DNA from: Saccharospirillum impatiens DSM 12546 | GTDB lineage: Bacteria > Pseudomonadota > Gammaproteobacteria > Pseudomonadales > Natronospirillaceae | DNA: 34,025 nucleotides | Reading direction: 5' to 3' | Assembly (NCBI RefSeq): GCF_000423605.1 | Contig: NZ_AUIH01000043.1 | Span: 1-34,025, forward strand | Part shown: positions 25,026 through 33,087 of the stretch, piece after piece | Position numbering within the stretch: position 1 is the first letter of the stretch | Layout of the letters: each line of letters starts with the position of its first letter | Program-made: the position numbers and the translations under genes | The notes under the pieces: model-generated | What the model saw: the letters and a program-made list of their open reading frames with translations, nothing else | Databases searched by the model: none | What the model was told of the DNA's origin: nothing

Positions 25026-26987
25026 TCACTCCTCTTCAACCAGTCGCTTGAACAGGCGGTTGCCCATGCCACGCATCAACTGGCCCTGTGCGAGCTCAAC
25101 CGTGTCGTAGACAACATGCGGCGCATATTCGGATTCCCAGTTGAGGCCATCGGGGCTGGTCCATAGGGTGTAGTCGCCGGTGCTGTACATATAAAAAGTG
25201 TTGTCGCTGACCGACAAAGCACCGCCTAGAATGTCAGCGCCCTCGGGAAAACGAGCGGACTCCCAGGTGACACCGAGATCCGTACTGACATAGACCCCAT
25301 CCTGCACATTGGTGCTGCTAGGGCTTACCACCAGTGCTTCGGCACTGGCGACCACGGTTGACAGGTTGCCGTCGGCCGTAAACACCTTTGACCAGTCGAG
25401 GCCATCGGCGCTGCGGTAGACGTTGCCACTGAAATTGACCAACACGTAGTTGTGCCCATCGTGCACGATGCGACTCATACCAAGAACCGGCGTATTTCTA
25501 TCCAGAAACTCACAATCGGTGACCAGGGTACAGACCACCACATTGTTGTTGGCGATGGCCACCCAGCCATCAATTGTGGCCGCGACGGAGTCAAAGCCCA
25601 TAGCGGTGCCAGGAAAATCGGGCTGTTCGATGCCATTCTCGACCGTCCAGTTCACGCCATCGGGGCTGCTGGCCATAAACCCGCTGCCCACGGCCACATA
25701 GCCAGAGCCCGAAAAAGCCAGATCAGCGATCGCGCCACCGCCAATGACAGTGGCACTTGTCCAGGTAGCGCCATCATCTTCCGTGTGCCACACATCGCCG
25801 TCTTCCCTTCCGATCAGGATGTTGCCGGAATCGTCCTGAACCATGGCGGTAAAATCCGCTCCGCCCAATGGGGTTTCCTTCAATTCTTCGAAATCGTCTC
25901 CGGCTCGGGCGCGCAGCAAGCCACCCTTGGTGCCAACGGCAAGAAGCGAGTCGTTTCGGGTCGCCATCGACGCGATGAAGCCAAAACTGCTGGTAATGGG
26001 CTGGGTCCAGTTTGGCGCATCCAGCTCACGCAGGTGGATATTGCCGTCTATGTCGCTGACCCAGTAGTGGTCGCCGAATTGTGTAACAGCGGCAAAAGTA
26101 AAACTGTCAAAAGCGCTGCCCTGAAAAACGTAGTCGAAGTCGTCGGTGTCTCGGTTCCAGGTGATGCCGTTGGCACTGGTTGCAAACCCTCCCAGGTTGT
26201 TTCCGCCAACGCCAATGAACTGGCCATTTTCGTACTCAAAGGCACGGACCGGTGTTGTCCCCGAGATATCACCCGTCACCGGCGCCCAGGTCGAGCCGCC
26301 ATCTTCACTGTAATAGGCCCCGTTGTTGCTGCCACTGACCAGTGTCGAACCCTGGTTTGCAAGCGCGGCAGAGCCTTCCAACTCATCATTATTGGCCAGC
26401 GTCCAACTGGTGCCATTCGGGCTGGTAGCGACGAAGTCACCGCCTGCACTGACCGCGATAAAGTTATTGCCCGTCCAAACCACATCGTTTAGCCGACCGG
26501 GGTCATCTGGCATCTCCGCGGGTTGCCAGTCAGCCCCGCCATTGGTGCTGTAGGCAATCAGCCCTTCAACACCGTTCAGGCCACTCTCACCAACGGCAAC
26601 AAAGGTGTTCGCGCCATTCCAGGCGATGTCTGCCAGAACGTCCGCCGGAAAGTGCCTCACCGTCCAGTTGTCGCCCGTTGGTGAGGTCATGTAGGTACCG
26701 TTGGTGCCCACCGCATGGAATTGTTGCCCGTCGGAAATCACTGATTGAAGACTGTAGTTTTGCGGCAACGGGTGTATCCAGCCCCAACGGCCTGCAGCGT
26801 CGGACGAGAACCCGGCATTCACCACACCCGAGCCTGACCCATCGGTGCTACTGCCGGAGCCGCCATCCGTACCACTGCTTCCTGAACCCGTGCCGCCGCT
26901 GCTGTCACCGCAACCGGCTAATAAGGTACCCAGCACGATCACGGCGGGGACAGCGAAAGAATCTCTGGAATGTTTAATGAGGTGCAT
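25026..26987 (-). CDS. Lipoprotein with ten-repeat BNR-type beta-propeller
   Basis: The 653-aa product has a signal peptide ending in LLAGC (Gly at +2), then a 30-residue Gly/Ser linker. Ten Asp-box motifs of the SxDGxxW type follow at fairly even spacing: SPTGDNW, STNGGADW, SPNGTSW, SEDGGSTW, SANGITW, TEDDGATW, SPDGVNW, SADGLDW, STDLGVTW, SPDGLNW. This is the BNR/YCF48/sortilin-like propeller type; the number of repeats suggests one ten-bladed or two smaller propellers. Such domains bind ligands or sugars, but the sialidase Arg triad was not identified, so no hydrolase activity is claimed. It is the first gene of the operon and divergent from the LuxR regulator. Confidence 0.82.
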   Translation of the reverse strand: MHLIKHSRDSFAVPAVIVLGTLLAGCGDSSGGTGSGSSGTDGGSGSSTDGSGSGVVNAGFSSDAAGRWGWIHPLPQNYSLQSVISDGQQFHAVGTNGTYMTSPTGDNWTVRHFPADVLADIAWNGANTFVAVGESGLNGVEGLIAYSTNGGADWQPAEMPDDPGRLNDVVWTGNNFIAVSAGGDFVATSPNGTSWTLANNDELEGSAALANQGSTLVSGSNNGAYYSEDGGSTWAPVTGDISGTTPVRAFEYENGQFIGVGGNNLGGFATSANGITWNRDTDDFDYVFQGSAFDSFTFAAVTQFGDHYWVSDIDGNIHLRELDAPNWTQPITSSFGFIASMATRNDSLLAVGTKGGLLRARAGDDFEELKETPLGGADFTAMVQDDSGNILIGREDGDVWHTEDDGATWTSATVIGGGAIADLAFSGSGYVAVGSGFMASSPDGVNWTVENGIEQPDFPGTAMGFDSVAATIDGWVAIANNNVVVCTLVTDCEFLDRNTPVLGMSRIVHDGHNYVLVNFSGNVYRSADGLDWSKVFTADGNLSTVVASAEALVVSPSSTNVQDGVYVSTDLGVTWESARFPEGADILGGALSVSDNTFYMYSTGDYTLWTSPDGLNWESEYAPHVVYDTVELAQGQLMRGMGNRLFKRLVEEE

Positions 26988-27111
26988 GATAGGTCTGTCC
27001 CTGTCTATTTTTTACAAAGGCACAGCCTACGACAGCCCATCCGCGTCTGTTATACGGCAAATGCAGTACAGCGTGTTCGCTGATGTTTTTTTGTACAGGC
27101 TGTGCTAGATT

Positions 27112-27125
27112 TGAACGACCGTTCA
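27112..27125. promoter_or_regulatory. 14-bp inverted repeat upstream of luxR-type gene (operator candidate)
   Basis: TGAACG-AC-CGTTCA is a perfect dyad around two central bases. It lies 50 bases before the LuxR-type start codon and 124 bases before the divergent lipoprotein operon start, a natural place for a shared or autoregulatory operator. Confidence 0.45.
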
Positions 27126-27175
27126 GGATTCATGGGGCCAGGGAGCGCCCACATTCAGGATTTCGGGAGTTGGCA

Positions 27176-28105
27176 ATGCTGTCTGGCTGGAGTGATTTTT
27201 TACTGGAGGTGCACCATGACAGTGCGCGGCTTTCAGCCGCTGATTTCCAGCTAACCACACTGCAGCGCATTCGCGAGCATCTGGATTTCGACTTTGCGAT
27301 CTGGGGCGAAGGCGACGGCAGCAGCCGGGAATTGCACACCGCCACCGTACTGGACCAGACACCGGATTTGTTCGAAACCTGGGAGCCGGTCAAGCATGAA
27401 GACCCTTTTGCCAATCTGGTGATCGGTAACACCGGGCAAACCTGGGCGTTATCCGAAGTACCCCGCATGTTCCATTCCAAGGCCTACAACGAACACTGGG
27501 GTCGCTATCACGCGCGTGAAATGATCTCGACCATGCAAGTTGACTCCCAAACGGGCCTGCATGTTTTCGTTACCCTGGCCCGTGAACGCAACCAATCAGA
27601 CTTTTCAGAAGCAGAGCGCCAGTTCAAGGCGCTGGTTACCCGCCATTTGTTTCTGGCCGCGCACAACAACGACCGGGCCTGTGTCAGCGAAGCACAGGGG
27701 CACGCGGCGCTGATTGATCGTTTCGGCATTCTGCACGCCAATGACGACCGGTTCACCGCATTGCTTGTCGAAGAATGGGGCCCTGGCGCTCGCCGGCGAA
27801 TTCCTGCGGCGGTCATCGAGTCTCTGGCCGTTGCGGGCTGCTATACCGGCCAGAGCCTCGAACTGACAGCCGAGCCATTGGGCACCCGCTGGATGATACG
27901 GGCACGGCCGGTAAACCCCTTGCCGCTGAGCCCGCGCGAGCAACAGATTGCGCGGCAGTTTGCAGCGGGTCGAAGCTACAAACAAGTCGCCCAGCAACTG
28001 GGGATCGCCCCGGGCACCGTGCGCACCCATTTGACCCGAATCTACGAAAAGCTGGGCGTGCGAGATAAGGGGGCTCTTGCGACCCGCCTGACCCGTGAGA
28101 ACTGA
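27176..28105 (+). CDS. LuxR-family transcriptional regulator with GAF-like sensor region
   Basis: The start is the ATG at 27176 (GGGAG six bases upstream); the frame extends 31 codons further upstream without support. The 309-aa protein has a C-terminal LuxR/GerE helix-turn-helix (residues about 245-305): LSPREQQIARQFAAGRSYKQ, VAQQLGIAPGTVRTHLTRIY, EKLGVRDKGALAT. The N-terminal 200 residues (LQRIREHLDFDFAIWGEGDG, DPFANLVIGNTGQTWALSEV) look like a GAF-type ligand-binding fold; no receiver Asp site is present, and acyl-homoserine-lactone residues are not obvious. The gene is divergent from the three-lipoprotein operon, which is its most likely target. Confidence 0.87.
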   Translation: MLSGWSDFLLEVHHDSARLSAADFQLTTLQRIREHLDFDFAIWGEGDGSSRELHTATVLDQTPDLFETWEPVKHEDPFANLVIGNTGQTWALSEVPRMFHSKAYNEHWGRYHAREMISTMQVDSQTGLHVFVTLARERNQSDFSEAERQFKALVTRHLFLAAHNNDRACVSEAQGHAALIDRFGILHANDDRFTALLVEEWGPGARRRIPAAVIESLAVAGCYTGQSLELTAEPLGTRWMIRARPVNPLPLSPREQQIARQFAAGRSYKQVAQQLGIAPGTVRTHLTRIYEKLGVRDKGALATRLTREN

Positions 28106-28165
28106 CCCCCAACCCATAGCACTTAGCCTTCCAGTTAGTTGCCTCCTCGTTTATTGTGGCTCCTA

Positions 28166-28187
28166 TGTGATCGCTATAGCGTTCACA
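28166..28187. promoter_or_regulatory. 22-bp inverted repeat in the promoter of the PLDc_N/antiporter operon
   Basis: Left arm TGTGATCGCTA and right arm TAGCGTTCACA are complementary except for one T-T mismatch pair. The centre TATAGC (28175-28180) could serve as a -10 element with TTGTGG at 28154-28159 as a short-spaced -35, so a bound repressor would cover the promoter. It lies 34 bases before the start codon of the small membrane protein. Confidence 0.5.
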
Positions 28188-28221
28188 CCCGGTATGGAAC
28201 CCATTCGTTAAGGAGACACCC

Positions 28222-28401
28222 ATGTCAATTGAAGTTGGCGGCTTTTTTGGCCTGATTTTGCTCATTTGCGTGATCTATGGCATTTTGACGACCTCACAGA
28301 GCAGCGCCGGAACTGGCACCAAAGTACTGTGGATACTGATTCTGCTGCTGATTCCCTTTATCGGGTTTATTCTCTGGTTTCTGCTTGGACCCAAGCGCTA
28401 A
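28222..28401 (+). CDS. Small PLDc_N-type membrane protein (59 aa)
   Basis: The ATG at 28222 has a strong AAGGAG site. The product starts MSIEVGGFFGLILLICVIYG and has two hydrophobic helices separated by a short polar loop (TSQSSAGTGTK). It ends with WILILLLIPFIGFILWFLLG followed by PKR. The second helix with its Pro, Gly, Trp and terminal Gly-Pro-Lys fits the PLDc_N (cardiolipin synthase N-terminal-like) domain, which often occurs as a stand-alone two-helix inner-membrane protein of unknown role. The antiporter gene starts 58 bases downstream on the same strand, suggesting co-transcription. Confidence 0.8.
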   Translation: MSIEVGGFFGLILLICVIYGILTTSQSSAGTGTKVLWILILLLIPFIGFILWFLLGPKR

Positions 28402-28459
28402 CCTCAGACACAGCGAATCCCGAACCCCTTAATAGCCCGTTATCCAAGAGATCAGTCTG

Positions 28460-30316
28460 TTGACCAGTTACCTGTTAATTGCGTTTGTATTCCTGTGTGC
28501 TGGCGCCTTGGCGGTGCCACTGGCGACTCGCTTGGGGCTGGGGTCGGTGTTGGGGTATCTGATCGCAGGTATCCTGATCAGCCCGATACTGACGCTGATG
28601 CAGGTCGACGTCATATCATTGCAACATTTTGCCGAATTCGGCGTTGTGATGATGCTGTTTCTGGTAGGCCTGGAGCTGCAGCCCAAAAAGCTCTGGACCA
28701 TGCGCCATCGCCTCATCGGTTTGGGCGGCCTGCAAGTTGGCTTGTCGACACTGGCTATCACCGGCATCGCACTGGCGCTGGGCCAGCCCTGGTCGGTTGC
28801 GCTGGCGATTGGCCTGGTTCTGTCGCTGTCATCCACTGCCATTGTTTTGCAGACACTCAATGAAAAAGGCCTGTTCAAGAGTGATGGGGGTCAGTCGAGC
28901 TTTTCCGTTCTGCTGTTTCAGGACATCGCTGTTATCCCCATGCTGGCACTGCTGCCACTGCTCGCCATTGCAGGTCTCGACACGGGAAGTGCCACGCATG
29001 CAGCGGATGACCATGGTGCCACGCTGAGCCTGGTCGCAAACCTCACTGGCTGGCAAACCGCGCTGGTGACCTTGGCGGCAATCGCTCTGGTCGTTGTTGC
29101 CGGTAATTATCTTACCCGCCCGATGTTCAATTTTATTGCTCTGGCCCGCCTGCGGGAACTCTTTACCGCGGCGGCGTTACTGATCGTGATTGGCATCGCC
29201 CTGCTGATGTCTCTGGTGGGTTTGTCGCCGGCACTGGGTACGTTTCTGGCCGGTGTCGTGCTCGCCAACAGCGAGTATCGGCACGAACTGGAGTCTGACA
29301 TTGCACCGTTCAAGGGCCTGTTACTGGGGCTGTTTTTCATGACGGTGGGCGCCGGCATCAATTTCGGCCTGCTGGGCGAACACTGGTTGGTTCTACTGGC
29401 TCTCACCACATTACTGATTCTGGTAAAAGCTGGCGTACTGATGGTGCTGGGCCGACTGTTCAACGTAACTGGTGCGGATCGCTGGTTACTGGCGCTGGGG
29501 TTGGCACAGGCCGGTGAGTTCGGTTTTGTCCTGATTTCGTTCACCGTTGCCAGCGCTGTCATTCCACCCGCGATTGCCGACCCGCTTTTGCTGATCGTGG
29601 CGCTGTCGATGGTGATAACTCCGGCCCTGTTCATTGCCTACGACCGCATCATCGTGCCACGATTTGAGCACGGCCAGGAAGACAAGATGGATGACATCAC
29701 CGATCATGGCGACGTGCTGATCATCGGGCACGGGCGTGTCGGCGGCATGGTCAACCGGATGTTGCGTGCCGGTGGTGTGGAAACCACCGTTGTCGACTTC
29801 AGCTCCTCTCAGCTGGAATTGCTGCGAGCCTTTGGTTTACGCGTATTCTTTGGTGACGGTACCCGGCCCGACTTGCTCAAGGCAGCCCACATCGAAGACG
29901 TTCGAATGGTGGTCATCGCCATCGACGACAAAGACAAAATTACCGAGTTGGCACGCTACATCAGCGCCACCTACCCGTCTGTTCATATACTCGCCCGGGC
30001 CATCGATCGAATGCATGTATACGATCTCTGGTCGGTTGGGTGTCGCGATATCATTCGAGAAACCTACGACAGTTCGTTGCGAATGGGCCGCTCTGCCTTT
30101 GAAGCCCTGGGTTATGATTCAGCCACCGCTCGCACGATGGCCACCGATTTCGAGTCTATCGATCGCGCTTCCATGGTCGAACTTGCCAGTCTGTACGACA
30201 TCAACAAGCCCATTGCCCAAAACGAGGCCTACATTGAGCGAGTAAAAACGTTGATGGAAGAGTGGGAACAACAGCTCAAAAAACCCAAAGAGGATCAACC
30301 GGACAGTCCCGGGTAA
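28460..30316 (+). CDS. Kef-type CPA2 cation:proton antiporter with RCK/TrkA-N domain
   Basis: The 618-aa protein starts with TTG at 28460 (MTSYLLIAFVFLCAGALAVP); no ATG start is available and the ribosome binding site is weak (AAGAG). Residues 1-390 form about 12 membrane helices of the Na/H exchanger type, with FGVVMMLFLVGLELQPKKLW, LSLSSTAIVLQTLNEKGLF and FQDIAVIPMLALLPLLA, all hallmarks of KefB/KefC. A TrkA-N NAD-binding domain begins near residue 418 (DVLIIGHGRVGGMVNRML, GxGxxG fold) and reaches about 540. The family exports K+ in exchange for H+, with KefC members gated by glutathione adducts. Whether this is a true Kef or a glutathione-independent relative cannot be decided. No KefF/KefG partner is nearby. 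Confidence 0.9.
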   Translation: MTSYLLIAFVFLCAGALAVPLATRLGLGSVLGYLIAGILISPILTLMQVDVISLQHFAEFGVVMMLFLVGLELQPKKLWTMRHRLIGLGGLQVGLSTLAITGIALALGQPWSVALAIGLVLSLSSTAIVLQTLNEKGLFKSDGGQSSFSVLLFQDIAVIPMLALLPLLAIAGLDTGSATHAADDHGATLSLVANLTGWQTALVTLAAIALVVVAGNYLTRPMFNFIALARLRELFTAAALLIVIGIALLMSLVGLSPALGTFLAGVVLANSEYRHELESDIAPFKGLLLGLFFMTVGAGINFGLLGEHWLVLLALTTLLILVKAGVLMVLGRLFNVTGADRWLLALGLAQAGEFGFVLISFTVASAVIPPAIADPLLLIVALSMVITPALFIAYDRIIVPRFEHGQEDKMDDITDHGDVLIIGHGRVGGMVNRMLRAGGVETTVVDFSSSQLELLRAFGLRVFFGDGTRPDLLKAAHIEDVRMVVIAIDDKDKITELARYISATYPSVHILARAIDRMHVYDLWSVGCRDIIRETYDSSLRMGRSAFEALGYDSATARTMATDFESIDRASMVELASLYDINKPIAQNEAYIERVKTLMEEWEQQLKKPKEDQPDSPG

Positions 30317-30327
30317 TGCCCCGGGGA
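30307..30327. terminator. GC-rich hairpin between convergent genes (possible terminator)
   Basis: TCCCGGG and CCCGGGGA flank the antiporter stop codon, giving a six to seven base-pair stem between the antiporter gene and the convergent receiver gene. No T run follows, so intrinsic termination is uncertain. Confidence 0.25.
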
Positions 30328-30376
30328 GAAACCTGGCTGATGAGCGCCGTTCGTCGAAATGGAGCCAGACAACATT

Positions 30377-30844
30377 CTACCAAGGCTCATTGGAATGCCC
30401 GGGTAGTGACACCGTGTCGAACCAGTAGCTGTCCATGATTTCCACCAGTTGCCTCAGCATGTCGAAGCTGGGCGGGTACTTTATGACCGTATTGACGCCA
30501 CGGTGGTAGAGCGCCCGGGTAGACTCCCTATCTTCTGATTCCTGAAATGCCACCACGGGCGTTAACGCATAACGGCGAGTTTTGCGCAGGTCAGCAACGG
30601 TCTCTAACGTCAGTTTAATGTTATCAAGATAGGCAATCAGAAACAGATCAACAGACCCCGTCGTACTGGTGAGTAATTCAGAATCAATAAGTGACTGATG
30701 ATAATCATTCATTGAAGCGTGACTTAGAAAATGGTGTGACATACAAAAACTGTCGAGCGCATAGTGAATGCGCCCAGTCGCCGAGGGATCATCGGACAAC
30801 AGGAGGATAGTCCTGCTGTTGTCATCTGTTCGCTCATGCGTCAT
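30377..30844 (-). CDS. Degenerate response-regulator receiver protein
   Basis: The 155-aa protein keeps the receiver fold: acidic pocket ILLLSDDPSATG near residue 18, the alpha/beta pattern, and the conserved Lys (VIKYPPSF, K122). The phosphoacceptor position is Ala: strand 3 reads VDLFLIAYLDN, where A71 aligns with the usual Asp, and the switch Thr/Ser region reads VVAFQES. It is therefore probably not phosphorylated in the normal way. It resembles the stand-alone Rcp-type receivers such as the one encoded at 32635-33087. It lies 54 bases downstream of the REC-GGDEF-EAL gene on the same strand, so it may end the same transcription unit, acting as a phospho-independent partner or decoy. Confidence 0.75.
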   Translation of the reverse strand: MTHERTDDNSRTILLLSDDPSATGRIHYALDSFCMSHHFLSHASMNDYHQSLIDSELLTSTTGSVDLFLIAYLDNIKLTLETVADLRKTRRYALTPVVAFQESEDRESTRALYHRGVNTVIKYPPSFDMLRQLVEIMDSYWFDTVSLPGHSNEPW

Positions 30845-30898
30845 GAATTACCATCCTATTCCAGTCGTTACGCATGCACATCGATGTATACATTCCAT

Positions 30899-32638
30899 CT
30901 ATTCGGTACCCGCGCCACTATCTGATTTTGCACCCCGGGGCGAATTCATTGAAACGCTTAACAAGCTCTTGGCAACCGTTGCTGTAACCGGCTTGTAATA
31001 CAGGTAGCCCTGACATATCCGACACCCCTGCAGTTGAAGCTCTGCCTTTTGCTCAACGGTTTCGACACCTTCAGCCACCACCTCAAGACCAAGCCCCTGA
31101 GCCAGCGAGATGATTGACCGGGTGATTGCGGGCTCGCAAATGCCAGGCGCGTCGTGACCGGAGACAAAGCTCTTATCGATTTTAATTCGATCGAGTGGAA
31201 AATCGCGCAGGTACCGCATCGACGAATACCCTGTGCCAAAATCATCTATTGCAATGCCAATTCCGGCCTTCTGCAGGGCAGTCAGTGCCGCTGACAGTAC
31301 AGGCCCACTTTCAATAAGTGCTTCCTCTGTCAGTTCAATTTCAAGCAACCCCGGCGCAATCTGATAGCGCTGCACGCAGGTCAGTACCTGCTCAAGAAAC
31401 CCCTGATACTTCAATTGCCGGGGTGACACGTTGACAGAGATCGGCTTAACGTTTCCATCCTGGCGCCAGTTGTATATTTGGCGACACGCTGTCTCCAGTA
31501 CCCACTCCCCTATTTGTACTATCAGCCCACAACGAACGGCGACAGGGATGAAGACATCCGGGCTAACGATTGTGCCGTCTGGCTTATTCCATCGAATCAG
31601 GGCTTCGAAGCCAACAATGGCCTCTGTGTTCATATCCATTTGTGGCTGATAGTAGAGTTCAAACTCATCTTTCTGAAGCGCCGTTCGCAGTTCCTTCTCG
31701 ATTTCCAGACCATCAATCAGGCGGGCTTGCAGGTAATCGGTAAAGAAGTGGTAGCTTCCCGCACCTCTGGATTTCGATTCGTATAACGCCATATCCGCTT
31801 TTTGCATTAATTCGATGGCGACTTTTCCGTTTTCCGGAAACAGGGCGATGCCAATACTCACGGTTATGTCGAGCGTATTATTGTTAACAGGTGCCGGGCG
31901 TGACAGTTCCCGGGAAATTTTCTCTACAATCTGCGTGACATCACTCTCACTGGAAATATTATCGAGCAACACGGTGAATTCGTCTCCGCCAATTCGGGCA
32001 ACGAAGTCACTATTACGAACGGTGCGGCGCAATCGGCTGCCTATCAGTGTGAGCAACAAATCCCCAACATGATGACCAAGGCTGTCATTGATGTCTTTAA
32101 ACCGGTCGAGGTCCAGAAAAACCACCGCGAGACGGTTACCGGTTCGTTCTGCGCGAGCGATCGCAAGCTCCATATGCTCTTCAAATATATTCCGGTTTCC
32201 CAGGCCAGTTAGCGGATCCCGGCGCACCAGTTCCGCAATTTTATGCTCCGCTTGCTTGCGTTCTATCGCATGCCGGATACTCCGGTCAAGCAAAGACGCT
32301 GATACTTCCTCTTTTGGAATAAAATCAGCCGCGCCTTCTTTCATCAACAATTCATCGAGCTCTGGTGAGTTGCTACCCGTCATGACAATGATGGGCCTCT
32401 GCAGTTGAATGACTCTGGCTTGCTGCAACAACTCCAGCCCTGAATGGGCACCCAGAAAGTAATCCAACAACACAAAATCAAAGTCATCCTGGTACAAAGC
32501 CTCTGAGGCTTTTGAGAAATCGTCGATGTGACGTATCTGGTAGCTGAATCGCTGACTCTTAGCCAAAGACTCCTGGATCAGTATGTAGTCAGCCAGGTCG
32601 TCCTCGATCACCAAACCTCTGATGGGCATTGCGTTCAT
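30899..32638 (-). CDS. Response regulator with GGDEF and EAL domains (c-di-GMP turnover)
   Basis: The 579-aa protein has a receiver domain (residues 5-125; acidic residues E12, D13, D14, phosphoacceptor D59 in FVLLDYFLG, K109). The GGDEF domain spans about 140-300: DPLTGLGNRNIF, RIGGDEF at 215-221, I-site RNSD five residues before. The EAL domain spans about 315-560: FEALIRW, NVSPRQL, ELTEEALIES, AIDDFGTGYSSMRYL, IKIDKSFV, AEGVETVEQ. Both active sites look intact, so it could make or degrade c-di-GMP under control of phosphorylation. Its ATG overlaps the stop of the upstream response regulator (ATGA), so they are co-translated, with the histidine kinase before them. Confidence 0.93.
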   Translation of the reverse strand: MNAMPIRGLVIEDDLADYILIQESLAKSQRFSYQIRHIDDFSKASEALYQDDFDFVLLDYFLGAHSGLELLQQARVIQLQRPIIVMTGSNSPELDELLMKEGAADFIPKEEVSASLLDRSIRHAIERKQAEHKIAELVRRDPLTGLGNRNIFEEHMELAIARAERTGNRLAVVFLDLDRFKDINDSLGHHVGDLLLTLIGSRLRRTVRNSDFVARIGGDEFTVLLDNISSESDVTQIVEKISRELSRPAPVNNNTLDITVSIGIALFPENGKVAIELMQKADMALYESKSRGAGSYHFFTDYLQARLIDGLEIEKELRTALQKDEFELYYQPQMDMNTEAIVGFEALIRWNKPDGTIVSPDVFIPVAVRCGLIVQIGEWVLETACRQIYNWRQDGNVKPISVNVSPRQLKYQGFLEQVLTCVQRYQIAPGLLEIELTEEALIESGPVLSAALTALQKAGIGIAIDDFGTGYSSMRYLRDFPLDRIKIDKSFVSGHDAPGICEPAITRSIISLAQGLGLEVVAEGVETVEQKAELQLQGCRICQGYLYYKPVTATVAKSLLSVSMNSPRGAKSDSGAGTE

Positions 32639-33087
32639 AACAATCCTTTTGTTGGGAACCCGGCATGGTCCACGAACCAGTACTGGTACAGTGTTTTTAC
32701 GATGTCTTCAAGTTGAGTCATATTTTCTGGCTTTGAAATGTAGGAATTGGCTTTCTGCTCATAACACCGGTTAATGTCTTCAGGTGAACTTGATGTTGAA
32801 AAAATGATGATTGGCACATCCGACCAGCGAGCGTCGCTCTTAATTTCCTTTAAACAGGCACGACCGTCCTTACCGGGCATGTTCAGGTCAAGCAGAATCA
32901 GTACCCGGGGCGCCAAAGGGTCGAGATTGGCGACAAGATCCGGCAAACCTCGCATCAATTCATCACCGCTGCTGAAGCGAACAACCTGAAGTGGCAGTTT
33001 CACTCTCTGCACCGCAGTCTTGACCAGTAGAAAATCTTCCGGGTCATCATCGACAACAACGAAAACCGGCCATGGCTTAGAATTCAT
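32635..33087 (-). CDS. Rcp-like single-domain response regulator
   Basis: The 150-aa protein is a lone receiver domain of the Rcp1 type: acidic triad D13-D15 in FVVVDDDPEDFLL, phosphoacceptor D67 in LILLDLNMPGKDG, Ser/Thr 97-98 in IIIFSTSSS, and K119 in SYISKPENM. Rcp-type regulators, with their longer loops and YWF-type C-terminus (LYQYWFVDHAG here), normally partner phytochrome-like histidine kinases. The gene overlaps the end of the kinase gene by 11 bases and the start of the REC-GGDEF-EAL gene by four. It probably relays phosphate in the same pathway, though its kinase is now disrupted. Confidence 0.9.
   Translation of the reverse strand: MNSKPWPVFVVVDDDPEDFLLVKTAVQRVKLPLQVVRFSSGDELMRGLPDLVANLDPLAPRVLILLDLNMPGKDGRACLKEIKSDARWSDVPIIIFSTSSSPEDINRCYEQKANSYISKPENMTQLEDIVKTLYQYWFVDHAGFPTKGLL

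Noticed and set aside
25452-26492. 346-aa plus-strand open frame
   Set aside because: It lies wholly antisense to the ten-repeat BNR lipoprotein; its length follows from GC-rich repeated codons on the other strand, and no domain is recognisable.
27605-28117. 170-aa minus-strand frame over the luxR-type gene
   Set aside because: It overlaps the conserved helix-turn-helix region on the opposite strand and lacks protein-like features.
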